A stretch of DNA of 64,000 nt from Sulfurovum sp. (GTDB taxonomy: Bacteria > Campylobacterota > Campylobacteria > Campylobacterales > Sulfurovaceae). A program made the position numbers and the translations under genes. The stretch is taken from contig JAMOTA010000044.1 in NCBI GenBank assembly GCA_027068435.1, positions 1 through 64,000 on the forward strand, written 5' to 3'. The notes below the pieces were generated by a model, which had not been told where the DNA came from, searched no databases, and was given only the letters and a program-made list of their open reading frames with translations. Shown here piece after piece: positions 53,481 to 62,415 of this stretch (positions are counted from its first letter, which is position 1; each line of letters starts with the position of its first letter).

Positions 53481-54078
53481 ATGATTAATTATGATTTTAA
53501 CTCAATATCAGATTTAATAAATACTTTCCCCGATGAAGAAATATGCATATCACACCTAGAAGAGCTTAGATGGAATGGTCATGTGGTTAGTCCATTTGAT
53601 ATTTACTCTAAGGTATATAAATGTGCTAACAATAGATATAGATGTAAAGAAACAAGTAAATATTTCAATGTAAAGACTGCTACGCTCTTTGATAACACAA
53701 AAGTAAAACTTCAAAAATGGTTTATAGCTATTTGGCTTGTAACTTCTCACAAAAAAGGCATATCTTCACTTCAATTATCAAGAGATTTAAATGTAACACA
53801 AAAAACAGCATGGTTTATGCTTCAAAGAATTAGAGCTTGTTTTGATATTAATAATGATGTACAGCTTGATAATACTGTAGAAATAGATGAAACATATATA
53901 GGTGAAAAGAACAAAAACAGACACGCTAACAAAAAAGTACCACATTCACAAGGTAGAAGCACAAAAGATAAAACAGCCGTTGTAGATATGGTTGAGTGTG
54001 AATGAAGTGATTAGATTTAATATGCTTATAGCTAATTTAAAACACAGAACTACTTATAAAGGATTGATTAATGGGTAA
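53481..54078 (+). pseudogene. IS1595-family (ISXO2-like) transposase, internal deletion/frameshift
   Basis: N-part 53481-54005 with VEIDETYIGEKNKNRH...GRSTKDKTAVVDM; C-part in the +1 frame 54004-54078 EVIRFNMLIANLKHRTTYKGLING*, an IS1595-type C-terminus; central catalytic region missing. Confidence 0.85.
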
Positions 54079-55075
54079 GATTTTAAGGGCAACACATGAT
54101 GGGGTGTTGAGTATTGATGGAAATGAATTAAGTGTAGCTGTACTTGAAGATGGTACAAGAGTGATAACACATAGTGCAGTATTTAATGCACTGGGGAGAG
54201 AAGCAAGAGGGAATAGTCGTGTGGTCAATATCCCTGCTTTTATGGATGCAAAAAACTTACAAAGCCTTATAGATGGGACTTTGAGAGACAAGATCAGTAA
54301 AGTAGAATATATTGGTCTGAATGGGAAAAATCAATCTGGTTATGATGCAACAATTTTGCCATTGGTTTGTGATTTATATCTAAAAGCTAGAGAACTAGGA
54401 GTAATTAAACAGAAGAGTCAACTAGAAACAGCACAAAAAGCAGAAATATTGGTGCGTTCATTAGCTAAAATTGGTATAACAGCACTTGTTGATGAGGCAA
54501 CGGGGTATCAGTATAATAGGGAAAGATTCGAATTACAGAAGATTTTAAAATCTTACATATCAGAAGAAATATTAAAGTGGCAATTAACATTTACTGATGA
54601 ATTTTATAGAGAGATTTACAGACTATGGGGCTTACCATTTACACCAAAGACTATAAAAAGAAAGCCTTCGTTTATTGGTGGTATTACTACAAAATATGTA
54701 TATGACATGTTGCCTGATGGAGTTTTACATAAGATTAAGGAAAATACTCCAAAATCAAAAAAAGGTCATTGGAAATATAAATTTCATCAATCCTTAACCC
54801 CAGAGATAGGTAGAGAACATCTAAAAAAGCAGATTATAGAAACTACACTACTTATGTCTATATCAAAAAATAAGGAAGAGTTTAAAAAGCTCTTCAGGAA
54901 TAAATATGGTAAATACATACAATTAGAAATGGAATTTTTAAACGATGACAAAGATAATAGAGACAAGGAACTCTCCTCCTACAATAAGAGCTTAGTAAAA
55001 ACCCTAAACTTCAATCCTAACGCACCAAAAGAAGAATCAAAGCCAAAGAAAAAGACAGCACCTAAGCTATTCTAA
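54071..55075 (+). CDS. P63C domain-containing protein
   Basis: MGKILRATHDGVLSIDGNELSVAVLEDGTRVIT...WQLTFTDEFYREIYRLWGLPF...YDMLPDGVLHKIKENTP...; AAAGGA 7 nt before ATG. Confidence 0.8.
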   Translation: MGKILRATHDGVLSIDGNELSVAVLEDGTRVITHSAVFNALGREARGNSRVVNIPAFMDAKNLQSLIDGTLRDKISKVEYIGLNGKNQSGYDATILPLVCDLYLKARELGVIKQKSQLETAQKAEILVRSLAKIGITALVDEATGYQYNRERFELQKILKSYISEEILKWQLTFTDEFYREIYRLWGLPFTPKTIKRKPSFIGGITTKYVYDMLPDGVLHKIKENTPKSKKGHWKYKFHQSLTPEIGREHLKKQIIETTLLMSISKNKEEFKKLFRNKYGKYIQLEMEFLNDDKDNRDKELSSYNKSLVKTLNFNPNAPKEESKPKKKTAPKLF

Positions 55076-55127
55076 CTAAGCCTTTTTGAAAGGTTTGGTT
55101 ATTCGTAGCAAGTGGTTTAATTTTAAA

Positions 55128-55150
55128 TAGTGTAACTTTGTATATAGTTA
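55128..55150 (-). repeat. Right terminal inverted repeat
   Basis: TAGTGTAACTTTGTATATAGTTA; inverted match to the left repeat. Confidence 0.75.
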
Positions 55151-55524
55151 CCCAAATATATTTAAAATAGGTATAACAGAACATTGAAATTTAAAAGTTA
55201 CTTATGTAAAGTATTAACCTAAATTATGCAATAAAACACAAAAAGAATCTATGCATAGTGTTAACTTAATTAAAAATATACACAACAAGGGATGTTCCTA
55301 AGTTTATTGTATATTCAATGCCTAAGCCAAAGAAACTTTGGGATAATATAGAACAATCAAAAAAGTAATTAATCTTAATACATACTAGTAATGATGAAAA
55401 TATGTCTTGTAAGATATTTTTTTATTATGTACGTATTAATTACTGATATTCTTCCTGTATATTTAGGGAATAGTAAAATTGTTAGGCAAAATAAAAGCTT
55501 ATATTTATAAGCAAGGATTGTACC

Positions 55525-56142
55525 ATGTTAGTTCCTTTATTAAAAAATGTAATAATATTATTATTACTATGTAATATTTCAATATTATCTGCATCTGACT
55601 TTACAATTAGTTCAAAAGATGATATATGGACACAAATACAACTTCATGGTCAAAATGAAGTTTGTAATATTTCTGTTCGGGATTTTCAAATTCATGGAAA
55701 TCAAATTTTAATAGATGATAAAAACTGTGTCTCTATGATAAATTCTAAAAAACAATCCATCATCTGTACAAAGAAAAAAACAATATGTAAATTAGATGAT
55801 GAAATACTTAATTTTACTATGGGCATATCTACACCAAGTAGAGCTATATATAGAAAAAATATCTTTACTACTACAAAAGGAACACCATTCAAGTCTTCAG
55901 TAAATAAGCATGGAGCAGTACTAAAATCAAAAAGTTTTACAATTTATTTAGGAAAAGATTGTGATGTATCCTCTCCTCAGTTTGGAAAAGGTACATGGGA
56001 GCAAAATAATAATAATTTCAATATTACATTCTCTACTGGTAAAATAGTAAGTTTTGCAAATACTAAAGCACCAATAAAACAATGTTCAACAAATTCCAAT
56101 AATACAGTAAAATTAAATAGTAAGAAAAAAATCATTCTCTAA
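55525..56142 (+). CDS. Exported hypothetical protein
   Basis: Signal peptide VIILLLLCNISILSAS; no recognised domain. Confidence 0.55.
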   Translation: MLVPLLKNVIILLLLCNISILSASDFTISSKDDIWTQIQLHGQNEVCNISVRDFQIHGNQILIDDKNCVSMINSKKQSIICTKKKTICKLDDEILNFTMGISTPSRAIYRKNIFTTTKGTPFKSSVNKHGAVLKSKSFTIYLGKDCDVSSPQFGKGTWEQNNNNFNITFSTGKIVSFANTKAPIKQCSTNSNNTVKLNSKKKIIL

Positions 56143-56173
56143 AGTATATTTTGATGATTTATCTATTTTTCCA

Positions 56174-56551
56174 ATGGACTACTATAATAAAAATATAGAA
56201 ATAGAATGTGGTCTACGAGAAACACAAGTTAGTTATTTGGGTAGAGGAGAAGTTACAAAGGTAACAGACGCATTTATGGTTGATTCTTATTGTAAACTTC
56301 GAACAGCTATTAAAGGTAATACGCATAAAAAAGATTCTTCAAAATTACTACTTCTAATCTTAAATACATCTGACGGAGAAGGAAAAATTTTAGCAAAAAA
56401 AATCCAGCATAATACAGATAAGATGTTTATATTTAAAGGTATTTTTAAAAGAGCTGATAATATTTTCTTCTTATATCCTACCTTAGTTATTATTGATGTA
56501 CAAATTATAGGAAAGGCACCAGCTACTGAATTTTCAGACTTATTTAGATAA
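56174..56551 (+). CDS. Hypothetical protein
   Basis: 125-aa ORF following 55525 in the same orientation; no recognised domain. Confidence 0.4.
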   Translation: MDYYNKNIEIECGLRETQVSYLGRGEVTKVTDAFMVDSYCKLRTAIKGNTHKKDSSKLLLLILNTSDGEGKILAKKIQHNTDKMFIFKGIFKRADNIFFLYPTLVIIDVQIIGKAPATEFSDLFR

Positions 56552-56785
56552 TAAATTATACTAGTAAAAGAGTGCTTAAAATATCACTTCCTACAAAAAG
56601 AAGAGCTTGGATGGATGGGCTATTTGAAAATATAAAACAGTGTCAAATACCTTTTAAATATACCTGATTTTTATCTTTTTTTAGGTAAAAATTAGAACTA
56701 TTTATAGATTCTTTTTATGTTATTGGGTTTCTATATATAATTTAGGTTAGACCAATGCAAGAACTTAAAAAAATTATATGATAAA

Positions 56786-56801
56786 GGTGGATAAATCCAC
56801 C
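56786..56801. terminator. Short hairpin GGTGGAT-AA-ATCCACC near the pbpC 3' end
   Basis: 7-bp inverted repeat between convergent genes. Confidence 0.35.
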
Positions 56802-56822
56802 CTACGGTATTTTATTTAGCTC

Positions 56823-59033
56823 TTATAACTCTTCAACTTCTATAGTGACACTTCTCATTTTAGCCCCTTGGTCAAGACAGTTTATTTGGTGTCTTCCTTG
56901 GCTAAAGTAGCGGTAGTATTTCTCTCCTGATATACTACGAAAAGGTGATTCATTGTCTATAAGCCAATAAATCGTAGCGTTATCTTCAAAAGAGAAACAT
57001 TGTAGTGAAATCTTTTTTAAGTACTGAGGAAGCAGTCTGTTTTGTAGGTATGTTTGTTTATCTACAGGGTTACTTATAAGGGGGTTATACTGCTTCCACT
57101 CCTTGTAACACGTATGGTTTTGTAAAGCTGACATTGAGTTAACCATACCCTCTTCAAGCATCTTAACAAGTACCTCAGCACGTAACAACTTACAAGAAGT
57201 ATGAAGCTTTACCCCCTCTATAACCTCATCTTTTACCTGACTCTTACACTCTCCTACTTGTATAACATCTTGACATATCTTTTTACTAACCACACCTTTT
57301 GGTTTTTTAAAATGCTCTTTGGGCTGAAGCAGTTTAAAAATAGCATGAAGCGTAGGAGAAGCAGCTTCAAGACCTGTCATACGCTTTGCATTTTTCCCTT
57401 CTCTTTTTTTACTCTTTGTTCTGTTGAAGTTACCATACCACACGGCTACGGTGTATTCGGGTGTGTACCCTACACAAAGCAAATCTTTTGCATGTGCAGA
57501 AGTTCCTGTTTTAAAAGCAACGCTAGGTACATCTTTCATATACTCCCATGAGCTACTAAAAGCATCTCTAGGTGCATCTACTAGCATCTTACTCACAAGG
57601 TATGAAGCTTCTTTACTAAGTACTTTCTTTGCTTTTATGTCTCTCTCTTCTAACAGATATGAAGCCTTACTATAGACTCCACCATTTGCAAGCATCGCAA
57701 AAAGTTCTGCAATATTTTTTAACGTTATGCCACACCCTCCAAGTGTTAAAGACAAACCATAATACCCTTTAGAACGGTTTATAGACTTTATATCTGCATT
57801 TTTAAGTACACTATAGAGTGATGCCTCTTCAAGCAGACGCTCAAGCTCAACAGCAGGAATGTTCAGCGAAAACTGCAACGCCTCTTTTGCAGTCACCTCT
57901 CCAAGGAAGCGTTTACTGTAGTTTAAAGGTTTATATCCTCCCATATAAAGTGGCAAATCATAAAGCTTTTTAAGCGGTGTTATCAACCCTTTTTCAAGTG
58001 CTTTAGCATAGACAAAAGGCTTGAGCGTAGAGCCTGGACTAAAAAGAGCCATAAGACCATCTATTTGACCACCATGCTGTTTATCTTCAAAACCTTGAGA
58101 GCCTACATAGGCAAGTATCTTCATTGTTTTGTTGTCTATAACTATGGCTGAACCGTTGTAAATCTGCAACTTCTTTAACGCTTTGACTCTTTGGCTAACG
58201 AGCGTTTGCACTCTCTGTTGTAGTTGAAGCTCAATACTCGTATGCACCCTCCCACCCGCTTTAAATTTACGGCTAAGATGAGGAGCAAAATGAGGTAAAT
58301 CTCTTCTTTTAGGGCTAAGCTTCTCTCTTTTAGCTCGACTATAGACTTCTTGCGTAATATTGTGGTTGTTATACATACTCAAAAGTACTTTTTTCTTAAG
58401 TGACTCTACTCTGTTTAAAACTTTAGGTGTATTGAGATTTGGATTTTTAGGTATGGAGACAAGATAGGCTACTTGGGCTACAGAGAGTGCATCAACATCG
58501 ACACCAAAATAGACAAACGAAGCCGAAGCAAACCCCTCTACATTTCCCCCATAAGGAGCATTATTGAGATACAGAGTCAAGATACTCTCCTTAGAGTAAC
58601 TATACTCCAACTGTAGAGCCATAAAAAGTTCTATACACTTGTTTCGTAATGTTCTAGGCTTACGGTGCATCATACGAGCCAATTGCATGGTAAGCGTAGA
58701 AGCACCTATGAGATGTCTGTTACGCAAGTTAAACCACAACGCCCTTACTACAGAAAAAGGGTTCACCCCCAAATGTTCATAAAAGTATTTATCTTCATAA
58801 CTCAAAAGTGCTTGTTTCATCTCTTTTGTGATTTCACTACGCTCTAAAGGCATACGCAAAAACCCATCTTCACTCAAATGCACCCTCAAAAGCTTATGGT
58901 TTCTGTCATAAACAAGTGTAGACCTTGGTTTAAAAAGACGTTTTGTATCTAGTGGAAACAGTTCATTTAAAAGAAAAAAAGATAAAACACTCACTACTAA
59001 AAAGAGTAAAACTATTTTAATGCTTTTTATCAT
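56823..59033 (-). CDS. pbpC: Penicillin-binding protein 1C
   Basis: Transglycosylase EDKYFYEHLGVNPFSVVRA, GASTLTMQLARMM; transpeptidase SPGSTLKPF and FKTGTS; C-terminal extension. Confidence 0.94.
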   Translation of the reverse strand: MIKSIKIVLLFLVVSVLSFFLLNELFPLDTKRLFKPRSTLVYDRNHKLLRVHLSEDGFLRMPLERSEITKEMKQALLSYEDKYFYEHLGVNPFSVVRALWFNLRNRHLIGASTLTMQLARMMHRKPRTLRNKCIELFMALQLEYSYSKESILTLYLNNAPYGGNVEGFASASFVYFGVDVDALSVAQVAYLVSIPKNPNLNTPKVLNRVESLKKKVLLSMYNNHNITQEVYSRAKREKLSPKRRDLPHFAPHLSRKFKAGGRVHTSIELQLQQRVQTLVSQRVKALKKLQIYNGSAIVIDNKTMKILAYVGSQGFEDKQHGGQIDGLMALFSPGSTLKPFVYAKALEKGLITPLKKLYDLPLYMGGYKPLNYSKRFLGEVTAKEALQFSLNIPAVELERLLEEASLYSVLKNADIKSINRSKGYYGLSLTLGGCGITLKNIAELFAMLANGGVYSKASYLLEERDIKAKKVLSKEASYLVSKMLVDAPRDAFSSSWEYMKDVPSVAFKTGTSAHAKDLLCVGYTPEYTVAVWYGNFNRTKSKKREGKNAKRMTGLEAASPTLHAIFKLLQPKEHFKKPKGVVSKKICQDVIQVGECKSQVKDEVIEGVKLHTSCKLLRAEVLVKMLEEGMVNSMSALQNHTCYKEWKQYNPLISNPVDKQTYLQNRLLPQYLKKISLQCFSFEDNATIYWLIDNESPFRSISGEKYYRYFSQGRHQINCLDQGAKMRSVTIEVEEL

Positions 59034-60408
59034 TTACCACATCTTTTAGATACCTCAATGCATCTTCTTTAAAGTTTAGAACCCCCTCAAGTTGTAAAGC
59101 ATACACTTCATCTAAAATGGTTTTAAACTTAGGAGAGGGCTTTAACCCTAGAGCGATAAGGTCACGCCCTTGTAGTAGGTTCTCTAAGGGTTTCTCTTTT
59201 ACCTTTAGCTCTTTTGCTCTCTCTAGTAGCCACTCTCCTGCATGGTAAACTCCTGCTAAAGACTCTTTAGTCGTACGTCCTAAAAAGTCTGCCTTTGCTA
59301 CTACTGTTAACTCCTCTATGTTTACTTTAGTGGCTAACCTTCGTATGGCAGAGGCTTTGGCTTTTGCTGTGTAAAACTGTGAGGGTTTTAAGTGGTGTGC
59401 GACTAGAGGTAAAATACTCTCTATAAAGTCGTGTTCATTCGTAAGCCTATACATAAACGTTTTTGTAAGCTCTACCCCTGCTTGTTCATGCCCAGTAGAA
59501 CGTATGCGTCCATCTTCATCTGTGGTGGTAGTGGTAGCTTTACCTAAGTCATGACAGAGGATAGCAAACATATATTTTAGATTTTGCTTTTCATCGTTAC
59601 CCAAGAGTACTACCATCTTGTCAACACACAGCATGGTATGCTTCCAAACATCCCCCTCAGGGTGCCATTTTACTGACTGAGGTATCTCTTTAAGTACCCC
59701 AAGTTCAGGAAAGTACTTTTCCAAAATGCCCAAGTCTTGCATAAGTGTAAAGCCCACAGAAGATTTAGGAGACTTAAGTAAAAGCTTTGTCCACTCTACA
59801 TACACCCTCTCTTTGGGTAGCTCTTCTAACATACCTTCTGCTACCATAGCTTGACACAACTGTAAAGTCTCATCGGCTAAAGTGTAACCAAACCTTGCAC
59901 AAAACTGTACGGCTCTGTAGACACGCAAAGGGTCTTCTACAAAAGTTTTATCTTCTATGTGTCTAAGTATTTTACTCTCCATGTCTTTACGTCCACCAAA
60001 GGGGTCTAAAAACTTTTGCGTCTCTACTTCGTACCCCATGGCATTTATGCTAAAGTCACGTCTAAGAGAAGCCTCTTTAAATGCTAAGTTACCATCTACA
60101 AACACATCAAAACCACGATGCCCCTGCCCTATTTTCTCCTCTTTACGAGGAAAAGAGAAATCATACTCCTCCCCCTCATAACAAAACTTTAACACACCAA
60201 AACTCTTACCCACAAGGTTAACAGAACCGTACTCTGAGAGTATCGCTTCAAGTTCCTCTATCTTCTCCAACCCATACACCTCTACATCATAGTCCTTAGA
60301 CGGCAGTTGCAAAAAATAGTCACGAACCAAACCACCCACCACCACAGCCTTAGCATGATGTTCATCAAGTGTAGCAGAAATAGTTTTCAATATATTGGGT
60401 ATTTTCAT
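59017..60408 (-). CDS. CCA tRNA nucleotidyltransferase / polyA polymerase family with HD domain
   Basis: AVVVGGLVRDYFLQLPSKDYDVEVYG, RRDFSINAMGYE, EDPLRVYRAVQFCARFGY, HDLGKATTT. Confidence 0.92.
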   Translation of the reverse strand: MKIPNILKTISATLDEHHAKAVVVGGLVRDYFLQLPSKDYDVEVYGLEKIEELEAILSEYGSVNLVGKSFGVLKFCYEGEEYDFSFPRKEEKIGQGHRGFDVFVDGNLAFKEASLRRDFSINAMGYEVETQKFLDPFGGRKDMESKILRHIEDKTFVEDPLRVYRAVQFCARFGYTLADETLQLCQAMVAEGMLEELPKERVYVEWTKLLLKSPKSSVGFTLMQDLGILEKYFPELGVLKEIPQSVKWHPEGDVWKHTMLCVDKMVVLLGNDEKQNLKYMFAILCHDLGKATTTTTDEDGRIRSTGHEQAGVELTKTFMYRLTNEHDFIESILPLVAHHLKPSQFYTAKAKASAIRRLATKVNIEELTVVAKADFLGRTTKESLAGVYHAGEWLLERAKELKVKEKPLENLLQGRDLIALGLKPSPKFKTILDEVYALQLEGVLNFKEDALRYLKDVVNDKKH

Positions 60409-60608
60409 TACATATTGTAGCTAGTAGCCCCTTAACACCCTCATACTTTAAGGTTAAAGAGTTTTAGAACTTAGATAGTCCAAACATATAGTTTTAACTA
60501 AACATACATTATTAACAAACACTTTTCATGTTCTATGTAATAAGGGTTATAAAGGGGTTTATGCTAGAATGGGGTTTACTAAGTAGTTAGAATACAAAAG
60601 GAATATAA

Positions 60609-61637
60609 TTGCAATTTGTAACAATTGGTAATGAAATTATAATACAGCCAAATAATATAAAATTAAATGATATAAAAAATTCTTGCAAAATAAATATTAT
60701 GCAAAATTCAAATAAATTAAATATTGAATTTATTAAGCAAGAATTCAATTTATCAAATGAAGATTGGTCTTACATTAGTAAAGAAATATATGATGAACAC
60801 CTAAGTGATGCAAAAAGAAAACGAGAAGAGGATTTAGCTAATCCTAATATACACATTTGTGCAACAAGTAATGATGAAATATCAGATATTATACAAGTTA
60901 ATAATCAACTTTTTCAATATGCTTTATCGATGCCTACATTTTGTACAATGCATGAATTTAAAACTATAAAAGCATTCATAAATGACAAAAATAAAGTTAT
61001 AAATTATATTAAAAAAATTACTATGGAACCAGATATTAGAGCAGCTCAACAAATAGGTAGATTTGAAAAAATTCCACTATTTAAAGAATTCTCAAAAATA
61101 ATAAATGCTGGATTACTATCGTATTACAGAGGAAATTATATAAGTTCTTATATGACATTAGTCCCTGTAATAGAAGGAATAATACTAAGATGGTATGGCT
61201 ATCCAAATAATATAGGTACTAATAAACCATCATTTGATAAAGTTAAAAACTTTATTAAAAAGACATATCAAAGACAACCCATGCCATCAAATATATTATT
61301 TATGGAAGTACATTCAAAAATTGCTGATAAAATATTAAAAGAGCATTTTTTCAAGCCATCAACAGATGGTGATGCTTATGATAATTTTAATAGACATTTA
61401 GCCTTACATTTCTTAAATAACAATAAATTTGTTACAGAAGAAAATATCATGAGGCTATTTGTTTTACTAGATTTATTATCAGAAATATATATTTATGAAG
61501 AATACCATCAAGACCCAAGATTTAATTTAACAAATAAAGAAAGAAAAATGTATACTGATATTTATAGAAATACTATTTTAATGAGTCAACTTAATATAAA
61601 TGATTTTGAAAATAAATTAAATTTAAAGATGCATTAG
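60609..61637 (+). CDS. Hypothetical protein with C-terminal HEPN-like NRHxxLH motif
   Basis: TTG start with AAAGGA SD; YMTLVPVIEGIILRWYG...FNRHLALHFL...FVLLDLLSEIY. Confidence 0.6.
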   Translation: MQFVTIGNEIIIQPNNIKLNDIKNSCKINIMQNSNKLNIEFIKQEFNLSNEDWSYISKEIYDEHLSDAKRKREEDLANPNIHICATSNDEISDIIQVNNQLFQYALSMPTFCTMHEFKTIKAFINDKNKVINYIKKITMEPDIRAAQQIGRFEKIPLFKEFSKIINAGLLSYYRGNYISSYMTLVPVIEGIILRWYGYPNNIGTNKPSFDKVKNFIKKTYQRQPMPSNILFMEVHSKIADKILKEHFFKPSTDGDAYDNFNRHLALHFLNNNKFVTEENIMRLFVLLDLLSEIYIYEEYHQDPRFNLTNKERKMYTDIYRNTILMSQLNINDFENKLNLKMH

Positions 61638-61752
61638 GACTTAATATTCTAACAAAACAGAGTATCCAATAAATTACTTAGCGGAAATTTATTGACTATC
61701 TTCGACCGTTGCTCTGAACGCTACGCATTTAGAGCAATACTCCTATTATACA

Positions 61753-61781
61753 TTGACAGCCAATAAGATATATGATATACT
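61753..61781 (+). promoter_or_regulatory. Sigma70-type promoter for mazEF (TTGACA-17-TATACT)
   Basis: -35 TTGACA 61753-61758, 17-nt spacer, -10 TATACT 61776-61781; GATATAC repeats at 61774 and 61785 overlap and follow the -10. Confidence 0.75.
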
Positions 61782-61809
61782 TTGGATATACAAATATAAA
61801 GGATATATC

Positions 61810-62055
61810 ATGACTGCGACTATATCAAGTTGGGGTAATTCTCAAGGTTTAAGGTTTCCAAAAGATATAATGAAAGAATTACATTTATCAATTGGTGATA
61901 AGATGAAAGTTTTGATTGAAAATCAAAAAATTGTATTGGAACCAATAAGACAATCACGTGAAGTATATGATATTAATGATTTGATTAAAAAACTACCATC
62001 TGATTATAAAACTTATGAGGAATTTGATAATAAAACTGGATTAGAAGAATGGTAA
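61810..62055 (+). CDS. mazE: MazE/AbrB-type antitoxin
   Basis: MTATISSWGNSQGLRFPKDIMKELHLSIGDKMKVLIENQKIVLEP; 7-nt overlap with the toxin gene. The track start at 61753 is the -35 box. Confidence 0.9.
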   Translation: MTATISSWGNSQGLRFPKDIMKELHLSIGDKMKVLIENQKIVLEPIRQSREVYDINDLIKKLPSDYKTYEEFDNKTGLEEW

Positions 62056-62387
62056 AATATATTCCAGAACAAGGAGATATTGTAGCTTTAAGTTTTGACC
62101 CACAAAGTGGTCATAAACAAAAGGGGCGAAGACCTGCAATAATTATTAGTAATAAAATATTTAATCAACATATTGGTCTTGCTTTTGCATGTCCAATAAC
62201 AAATACAAAAAGAGATTTTCCTTTTCATATTGAAGTTAAAAGTGAAAATATTACTGGTTTTATTATGGGAGAACAGATGAAATCAATTGATTATAACTCA
62301 AGAAATATAAAATTTATTGAAAAAGCAAACCAAAAAACAGTAAATCAAATATTAGGCATAATTGATAGTATCATACAATCTAGCTAA
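62049..62387 (+). CDS. mazF: MazF/PemK endoribonuclease toxin
   Basis: YIPEQGDIVALSFDPQSGHKQKGRRPAIIISNKIFNQHIGLAFACPITNTKRDFPFHIEV. Confidence 0.92.
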   Translation: MVKYIPEQGDIVALSFDPQSGHKQKGRRPAIIISNKIFNQHIGLAFACPITNTKRDFPFHIEVKSENITGFIMGEQMKSIDYNSRNIKFIEKANQKTVNQILGIIDSIIQSS

Positions 62388-62415
62388 AGTCACTACTCTA
62401 GCTAGAGAATCTTAA

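Larger units (their letters stand above)
53397..55150 (+). mobile_element. IS1595-like element with internally deleted transposase and P63C passenger gene
   Basis: 23-bp terminal inverted repeats (20/23 match) at 53397-53419 and 55128-55150 enclose transposase remnants and a P63C gene; no target-site duplication recognised. Confidence 0.72.

Noticed and set aside
53481-54005. Intact small transposase
   Set aside because: Lacks the central and C-terminal catalytic part; the C-terminus is found in another frame immediately downstream, so it is a remnant.
53386-55161. Target-site duplication flanking the IS1595-like element
   Set aside because: Eight-base flanks tested by eye at plausible ends do not match convincingly; the element may be old or the exact ends misplaced.
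55151-55524. Possible tRNA or attachment site beside the accessory region
   Set aside because: No cloverleaf or TPsiC-like arm (GGTTCRANYCC) recognised.
61709-61737. TTGCTCT...AGAGCAA inverted repeat upstream of mazEF
   Set aside because: Only a 7-bp stem with a 15-nt loop and no clear T-tract; too weak to call a terminator or attachment site.
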